From JBFJVZ01 sp041623895 (lineage in GTDB: Bacteria; Planctomycetota; Planctomycetia; Pirellulales; Pirellulaceae), in assembly GCA_041623895.1 (NCBI GenBank), contig JBFJVZ010000035.1:1-28803 (forward strand): a stretch of 28,803 bases of DNA, written 5' to 3'. This document shows positions 23,704 to 28,803 of the stretch, piece by piece. Below the pieces are notes generated by a model. The model was not told the DNA's origin and did not search any database. It saw only the letters and a program-made list of their open reading frames with translations. Each line of letters begins with the position of its first letter. Positions within the stretch are counted from its first letter, which is position 1. The position numbers and the translations under genes are program-made.

Positions 23704-26700
23704 GTGTCAACAAAACTCCGACTCACTCTTTGCATGGCTTTGGCCTCACTACTAGGCGGTCAGGCGATTGGGCAACAAAGTGCGCGCATTGAGCGTGCCA
23801 ATCGCGGTTTGCAGGTTCTTTTTGATTTCAGCGGCAGCGGTGACACAGTACGCGATCACAGTGGCGTGGGCGATCCGCTGAACCTGCGGATCGAGAACGC
23901 CGACGCTGTGCGACGCACAGGTGATTCTTTGGAAGTCCGCGGCAAGACGCTGATCCGATCGGACCAGCCGCCCAAGAGATTGATGGAGGCAATCAAGCGG
24001 ACCGGTGAAATTACGATTGAAGCATGGGTCACACCGGCACGAATCCAGCAGACTGGTCCCGCTCGAATCGTCACACTCTCCCCAAGCACCGTCCAGCGTA
24101 ACTTTACTTTGGGACAGGATGGCGATCGTTACGACATTCGGTTTCGCAGCTCCAGTACTGATGCCAATGGCATGCCGTCGCTGTCCAGCCGATCGAAAAC
24201 GGTGACGACGAAACCAACGCAAGTTGTTTACACGCGCGAAAAATCGGGGATCACCCGAGTCTTCGTCGCTGGCAAGGAAGCCGGCCAAGGCAGGGCCGAT
24301 GGAAACCTGGGCAATTGGGATTCATCAAGCAGACTAGCGCTGGCCAATGAATTGACCAAGGATCGCCCTTGGCTGGGAACCTACCACTTGGTGGCGATTT
24401 TTGATCGTGCCCACACGGCCAGCGAAGTCGAAACGAATTACAAAGCCGGTTTGTCGACGGTCGCCACGACCGGATTCGCCAAGACGGCAAATCCTCCTGC
24501 GAAACCTCCGCCTGGAAAAGCTACCTCTGCGGGCACCGCAGCTAACGCCCGCGTTGGCCAAGGGCTGCAGGTGCTGTACGACTTCTTGGAAACCGATGGG
24601 AACCTGATTCGTGATCGATCCGGCGTTGGCAATCCGATTAACTTGAAGATTGCTGATCCGCAGTCGGTGCGGCGTGGCGCTGGAGCCTTGGAATTCATTG
24701 GCAAAGGAACGCAGGCGACTGCCGATGGTGCTTCCTCCCGATTGGCGGCAGCGATCAAGAAGTCGGGTGAGATCACGATCGAAGCCTGGCTGCGGCCGGC
24801 GAGCGGCAATCAAGATGGGCCGGCACGGATCGTCACGCTGTCCAAAGATCCCAGCAATAGAAACTTTACCCTGGGTCAGGATGGCAATCGCTACGACGTT
24901 CGCTTGCGGGCGACCGGTACCAGCACCAATGGCATCCCCTCGACAGCTTCCCCCCGCGCGAGTCTGTCGACGAACCTGACTCATGTCGTTTATACGCGTG
25001 ACCGCAGCGGTCGAACAACGATTTTTTTGAACGGGCGTCCGGCCAATAAAGGCGACGCTAAGGGCGCGACTTCCAATTGGGATACTTCCTTTCGCTTAGC
25101 ACTTGGTGACGAATATGGCGGCGGTCGTTCCTGGCTGGGAACTTATCATTTAGTTGCGATCTACAGTCGTGATTTGTCGCCCAGCGAAGTTCAGCAGAAC
25201 TTCAAGGCTGGTCCCCGGGGCAGCAATCTGGAGGCGATTGCCGAACTAAAACGCGATCGCCGCGAAGAGGTTTTTATCACCAAAGTGGCACCGCTCATTT
25301 CGCAGCACTGTCTGGAGTGTCACGATACCGCCTCGCGGCAAGGCGGTCTGGATTTGTCGCGAAAGATCACCGCGTTTGCCGGCGGCGACAGCGGCAAAGT
25401 GATCACCGCCGATCAGGCATCGGAGAGTCTGCTTTGGCGATCGATCGAGGATGATGAAATGCCCCACGACCGGCCGCCGCTTTCGGCGGATGAGAAAATG
25501 CTGGTCCGTGTTTGGATCGATAACGGGGCGGTGTGGCCGCTCGATTTCATCGACCAGGCCGTCTACGCACACGAAGGTCGCTCGGGCGAGCTGTGGGTCC
25601 AGCGTCTGACGGTTGGTGAATACATCGCAACTGTGCGGGCGTCGGTCGGCATCGACATTGAAGCCGAAGCGAGAAAGCTACTACCGCCTGATTCGCGCGC
25701 GGACGGTTTCAATAACACCGCTTATAACTTGAACGTTGACCTGGGACATATCGACGCTTACGCAAAGCTCGCCGAGATCGTCGCGGGGCGGATGGACGTC
25801 GTTAAGTTTGCCGGACAATTCGAGAAGGGCCGCCGGCTAACGGATGACAACATGCGCGGCTTGATTGCCAAGATGGGTAAATGGTTGTTGCGCGGGCCGC
25901 TGAATGAGCAAGAAGTCGTCCTCTATCGCGGTATCTCGACAACGGTCGCCAGTTCCGGCGGCAGCTTCGAGGACGCCGTTCGTTATGTGATTGAAGCGAT
26001 GCTGCAATCGCCAAGGTTCCTGTATCGATTGGAAAGCCAAATTGGGGACGGGACAGCCTGGCCGGTTGGAAATTTTGAACTCGCGTCGCGGCTGAGTTAC
26101 ATCTTGTGGGGTGCGCCGCCGGACAAAACATTGATGGCTGCGGCGGAGGGCGGTGACTTGAGCGATCCGGCTATCTTTGCCGCCCAGGTCAGGCGAATGC
26201 TGGAGGATCCCCGGGCAGTCACACGATCGCTCGAGTTCGTCGATCAATGGTTGAATCTGGACCGCTTGGACAACTTGCGTCCCAATCGAAACAAATTCCC
26301 GAACTGGGATCCCGCCCTTGCTGCCGACATGCGAGCGGAGACGTTGGCATTCGTGCGAGAGGTCCTTTGGAAACAACAGCGACCGATGTCCGATTTGTTA
26401 AACGCGAAAGTGACTTTTTTGACCAGCAGACTTGCCAGCCACTACGGCATCCAGCCGCGTGGCGGCGATGGGCTCAGCCGCTATGACTTGGCGGCCGCCG
26501 ATCGGCGCGGCGGTCTGCTGACGCAGGGCAGCGTGCTGACCGTCGGCGGTGACGAAGCATCGATGGTGACTCGTGGGTTAATGGTTTTGCACCAGTTGCT
26601 GCGCGGCGTAGTCAAGGACCCGCCGCCATGTGTGGACACGACGCCGGTGCCGACCAAACCGGGTGTGACACAGCGTACGCTTGCCGAAAGCCGCATCGCC

Positions 26701-27093
26701 AACCAATCGTGCGGCGGGTGCCATCTGAAGTTCGAGCCGCTGGCGTTCGGGCTGGAAAAGTTTGATGGCTTGGGGAGCTTTCACGAAACTGATGAACATG
26801 GCAACCAGCTTCGCGAGGACGGCGAAGTCCTGATTCCCGGTGATCCCGAGCCGACGAAGTACAAGACATCCGCCGAATTGATGGGTTTGCTGGCTGCCAG
26901 CGGGCGGGTCAAAGAGAGTTTGACCTGGAAGCTGACCCAATTCGCCTTGGGCAGACCGCTCACCGCGTCCGATGCACCGATTGTCAGTGAAATTCACAAA
27001 ACCGCTCAGCAACAAGGCGGGACTTACCCCGCCTTGATGTTCGCAATTTTGTCCAGCGATCTGGTACAAAAGACAATAACGCAGCCACAATAG
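23704..27093 (+). CDS. Exported DUF1592-type c-type cytochrome protein with two LamG-like domains
   Basis: The 1,129-residue product from the GTG at 23704 starts with a signal peptide (STKLRLTLCMALASLLGGQA). Two homologous LamG/concanavalin-like domains follow (about 35-255 and 280-500), each with GEITIEAW, GPARIVTLS, NFTLGQDG and WLGTYHLVAI. Next is a planctomycete cytochrome-like segment with the haem-binding CLECH (about 537-541) and DEMPHDRPPLS. The rest carries the DUF1587, DUF1592, DUF1588 and DUF1585 series (for example SPRFLYRLE, LASRLSYILWG, RRGGLLTQGSVLT), with a second haem motif CGGCH near residue 1003. Proteins of this type are abundant in planctomycetes, usually next to DUF1552 proteins as here (87-base gap). 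The LamG domains suggest carbohydrate binding, with a periplasmic redox role in polysaccharide use as inference. Confidence 0.92.
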   Translation: MSTKLRLTLCMALASLLGGQAIGQQSARIERANRGLQVLFDFSGSGDTVRDHSGVGDPLNLRIENADAVRRTGDSLEVRGKTLIRSDQPPKRLMEAIKRTGEITIEAWVTPARIQQTGPARIVTLSPSTVQRNFTLGQDGDRYDIRFRSSSTDANGMPSLSSRSKTVTTKPTQVVYTREKSGITRVFVAGKEAGQGRADGNLGNWDSSSRLALANELTKDRPWLGTYHLVAIFDRAHTASEVETNYKAGLSTVATTGFAKTANPPAKPPPGKATSAGTAANARVGQGLQVLYDFLETDGNLIRDRSGVGNPINLKIADPQSVRRGAGALEFIGKGTQATADGASSRLAAAIKKSGEITIEAWLRPASGNQDGPARIVTLSKDPSNRNFTLGQDGNRYDVRLRATGTSTNGIPSTASPRASLSTNLTHVVYTRDRSGRTTIFLNGRPANKGDAKGATSNWDTSFRLALGDEYGGGRSWLGTYHLVAIYSRDLSPSEVQQNFKAGPRGSNLEAIAELKRDRREEVFITKVAPLISQHCLECHDTASRQGGLDLSRKITAFAGGDSGKVITADQASESLLWRSIEDDEMPHDRPPLSADEKMLVRVWIDNGAVWPLDFIDQAVYAHEGRSGELWVQRLTVGEYIATVRASVGIDIEAEARKLLPPDSRADGFNNTAYNLNVDLGHIDAYAKLAEIVAGRMDVVKFAGQFEKGRRLTDDNMRGLIAKMGKWLLRGPLNEQEVVLYRGISTTVASSGGSFEDAVRYVIEAMLQSPRFLYRLESQIGDGTAWPVGNFELASRLSYILWGAPPDKTLMAAAEGGDLSDPAIFAAQVRRMLEDPRAVTRSLEFVDQWLNLDRLDNLRPNRNKFPNWDPALAADMRAETLAFVREVLWKQQRPMSDLLNAKVTFLTSRLASHYGIQPRGGDGLSRYDLAAADRRGGLLTQGSVLTVGGDEASMVTRGLMVLHQLLRGVVKDPPPCVDTTPVPTKPGVTQRTLAESRIANQSCGGCHLKFEPLAFGLEKFDGLGSFHETDEHGNQLREDGEVLIPGDPEPTKYKTSAELMGLLAASGRVKESLTWKLTQFALGRPLTASDAPIVSEIHKTAQQQGGTYPALMFAILSSDLVQKTITQPQ

Positions 27094-27180
27094 TGGTGGG
27101 ACTCGGCAGAGTTTCTGGCCCACTCCCCAATCCTCCGAATCTTTGCGTCGCCGCAACGATCCCTTGCGAAGTCAACAAAT

Positions 27181-28590
27181 ATGTCGAACAGAATTCATCG
27201 TCGCACTCTGCTCCGTAGTGCCTGTGCTGCCACGATTGGTTTGCCACTGCTGGAAGAGATGATGTTGTCGTCCGCAGTGGCGGCGTCCGGCGCGGAAGTC
27301 CCCGTCCGCGCGTTCAACGTTTTCTTTGGGCTGGGAATTCCCGCTCCCTTGCAACGGGAAGGTTTTGACGGAGTCCTCGAGCCGCTCGGTCCGCTCCGCG
27401 AAAAACTGTTGATCATGCGGAATGTTGACCAGGTCCGTTGTGACGAATCAGGTATTAACGCGCATTTTGACGGTGCCTCGGGCGCGTTCACCGCGGAGCC
27501 TCCCGATGGAGAAGCCAAAGCGGGTGGTCCGTCGATTGATCAGGCGATACGCAAGTCGGCGTATCCCCAAGGTCTGCCCGCCGGAATGGTGCCGACGCTG
27601 ATTGCCGGAACATTCTTTCGCCGCAGTCGTGTCAGTCGCTATGTGCACAGTTACAACGCCGATGGCACGGTTGCCGCAACCATTCAGGAACAGCCCCGCG
27701 AATTGTTTGATCGCGTGTTTGGCTCGATTGGTGATGAAGGTGACGCGCGCAGCGATCGTTTGAAACGCAGTGTCTTGGATTCGGTGGTTCAGCAATACAA
27801 GTTTTACACGGGCAATAACTCGCCGCTTGGCCAGGCCTCGCGGCGGCGTGTCGCTGATCACTTGGAACGAATCCGCGAGTACGAGCAACGCGCGTTTTCG
27901 ACGCAGCGGCGCGACCCGAACTCGCCCGACTTGCCGCGCAGATCAAAACTGTTGCACGGCGGACAAGCCGATCCTGGTGGTGAGGGTATCGACATGAAGA
28001 TCGATGATTTGACCGAAGAGTGGCGATTGCTGGCTGATTTGTACGCGCTGGCAATTCAGATGGACCGGGTTCGCTTCGGGGCCATCACTTTCTTGGCCGC
28101 TGGCGAACGACTGCGAGTTACCGGTGACTACAAATACGACGGTCGGCTGGTCTATCAATTCGACGATGCCAAGCAGCTAAACAAATCGGGCTCGGCCGGT
28201 TGTAGTCACGAATGGTGGCATCAGTTCAATCCGAAAAAGAAAAATGAACAATTAAGAGCACACGCTCACATGAAGATGCGGGAGGTCGCTTACTTTTTGA
28301 AACGTTTGGATGAAACGACCGAGTCCAACGGGAAAACGATTCTTGAAAACTCCTGTATCACAATCTCTACTGAGTCGGGTGACGGCCGCCATAACGATGT
28401 CAAGCGGGAATTGTCCGGAGTCTTTCACGCCATCAGCAGCGCCGGGGGTCGATTCAAAACAGGTCAAATTATCGATGTCGATGCCGAGGGTATTGACGTT
28501 TACAACACGATGTTGTCAGCCATGAATTGCCAACATCGGCTGGGACCGGAAAAGCGTACGGCAACCGCGATCGACAAGATTCGGACCTAA
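27181..28590 (+). CDS. DUF1552 family exported protein (Tat-type signal)
   Basis: This 469-residue protein belongs to DUF1552 (PF07586). The N-terminus MSNRIHRRTLLRSACAA carries twin arginines followed by a hydrophobic stretch and an AVAASG cleavage region, so Tat export is likely. Typical landmarks follow: FFGLGIPAPLQ, LREKLLIMRNVD, HFDGASGAFT, SIDQAIRK, then SVLDSVVQQYKFY and LERIREYEQRAF. Near the C-terminus are HEWWHQFN and ITISTESGDGRHND, containing conserved His, Glu and Asp residues. No biochemical activity is firmly known for the family. It almost always pairs with a DUF1592-type cytochrome, the gene immediately upstream here, and the two probably act together in the periplasm. Confidence 0.93.
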   Translation: MSNRIHRRTLLRSACAATIGLPLLEEMMLSSAVAASGAEVPVRAFNVFFGLGIPAPLQREGFDGVLEPLGPLREKLLIMRNVDQVRCDESGINAHFDGASGAFTAEPPDGEAKAGGPSIDQAIRKSAYPQGLPAGMVPTLIAGTFFRRSRVSRYVHSYNADGTVAATIQEQPRELFDRVFGSIGDEGDARSDRLKRSVLDSVVQQYKFYTGNNSPLGQASRRRVADHLERIREYEQRAFSTQRRDPNSPDLPRRSKLLHGGQADPGGEGIDMKIDDLTEEWRLLADLYALAIQMDRVRFGAITFLAAGERLRVTGDYKYDGRLVYQFDDAKQLNKSGSAGCSHEWWHQFNPKKKNEQLRAHAHMKMREVAYFLKRLDETTESNGKTILENSCITISTESGDGRHNDVKRELSGVFHAISSAGGRFKTGQIIDVDAEGIDVYNTMLSAMNCQHRLGPEKRTATAIDKIRT

Positions 28591-28657
28591 AATCCGCGGT
28601 GGGTTCAGTTTTCAGTGCCGCAGCCCAGCACAAGGAGAGCGTCCGGCTTAGGAACTT

Positions 28658-28684
28658 CTGCTCAACAATCATGAAAAAGAGCAG
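28658..28684. repeat. Small hairpin downstream of the DUF1552 gene
   Basis: CTGCTC (28658-28663) pairs with GAGCAG (28679-28684) across a 15-base A-rich loop. It begins 67 bases past the stop codon and could take part in 3'-end formation, but it is short. Confidence 0.35.
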
Positions 28685-28700
28685 CGGTGGCAGCGTATAG

Positions 28701-28747
28701 CCTGGGGTGAACCAACGAGCGACAGCAAAGTTGGGTGTAACCCCAGG
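28701..28747. repeat. Inverted repeat with CCTGGGGT/ACCCCAGG arms
   Basis: CCTGGGGT (28701-28708) and ACCCCAGG (28740-28747) are perfect 8-bp arms around a 31-base interior. That interior holds a second pair, CCAAC (28712-28716) and GTTGG (28730-28734), so the unit can form a two-part stem. From memory, similar CCTGGGGT...ACCCCAGG units recur between genes in Pirellulales. Confidence 0.65.
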
Positions 28748-28778
28748 AACACGATCCGCAGAATACCTTCCCCGCGGC

Positions 28779-28803
28779 GATTTGGCGGCATAGCCGCCAA
28801 ATC
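28779..28803. repeat. Perfect 11-bp palindrome at the window edge
   Basis: GATTTGGCGGC (28779-28789) and GCCGCCAAATC (28793-28803) form an uninterrupted stem with the three-base loop ATA. The last arm ends exactly at the window edge, so the element may extend further. Confidence 0.75.

Overview
The window reads as chromosomal DNA from a planctomycete, most likely of the Pirellulales (Rhodopirellula/Blastopirellula type). The evidence is a DUF1592-type cytochrome protein paired with a DUF1552 protein, a secreted sulfatase, a 3-keto-disaccharide hydrolase (DUF1080), a giant surface protein with an LEPR-XLL N-terminus and a C-terminal dockerin-type repeat, an 'NPYQPA' small membrane protein, and many short palindromic repeats between genes. 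No rRNA, tRNA, CRISPR array or intact insertion sequence was recognised.

Layout. 1-427: no supported gene. 428-3472: an exported M49-like zinc peptidase (-), a three-helix small membrane protein (+) and a secreted Gly/Gln-rich protein (-). 3892-7378 (+): class II DAHP synthase (entry to the shikimate pathway), an alkyltransferase-like protein and an exported sulfatase. 7471-15381 (-): a 2,636-residue mosaic surface protein. 15646-16383 (-): a secreted DUF1080 hydrolase. 16608-23416 (+): a seven-gene run holding a HesA-like E1, an exported HExxH protein, a CysO-like sulfur carrier, a MoeZ-type E1-rhodanese, a DUF4910 aminopeptidase-like protein, an AAC(3)-fold acetyltransferase and L-fuconate dehydratase. 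23392-23610: a short ORF resembling the C-terminal part of FloA. 23704-28590 (+): the DUF1592/DUF1552 pair. 28591-28803: a gene-free stretch with several hairpins.

How the genes fit together. Sulfatase, DUF1080 hydrolase, L-fuconate dehydratase and the DUF1592/DUF1552 pair fit the breakdown of sulfated, fucose-containing marine polysaccharides, although they are not one operon. The most interesting part is 16608-19808. Two E1-like proteins, one MoaD/CysO-like carrier ending in Gly-Gly and an HExxH metallopeptidase-like protein lie together, and the first three genes overlap at start/stop codons (TGATG, ATGA). MoeZ plus CysO is the known sulfur-activation pair. The extra HesA-like E1 has lost several ATP-site residues. 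The peptidase-like protein is not of the JAMM type used in the CysO pathway and has a signal peptide. What this set does as a unit is unknown to me.
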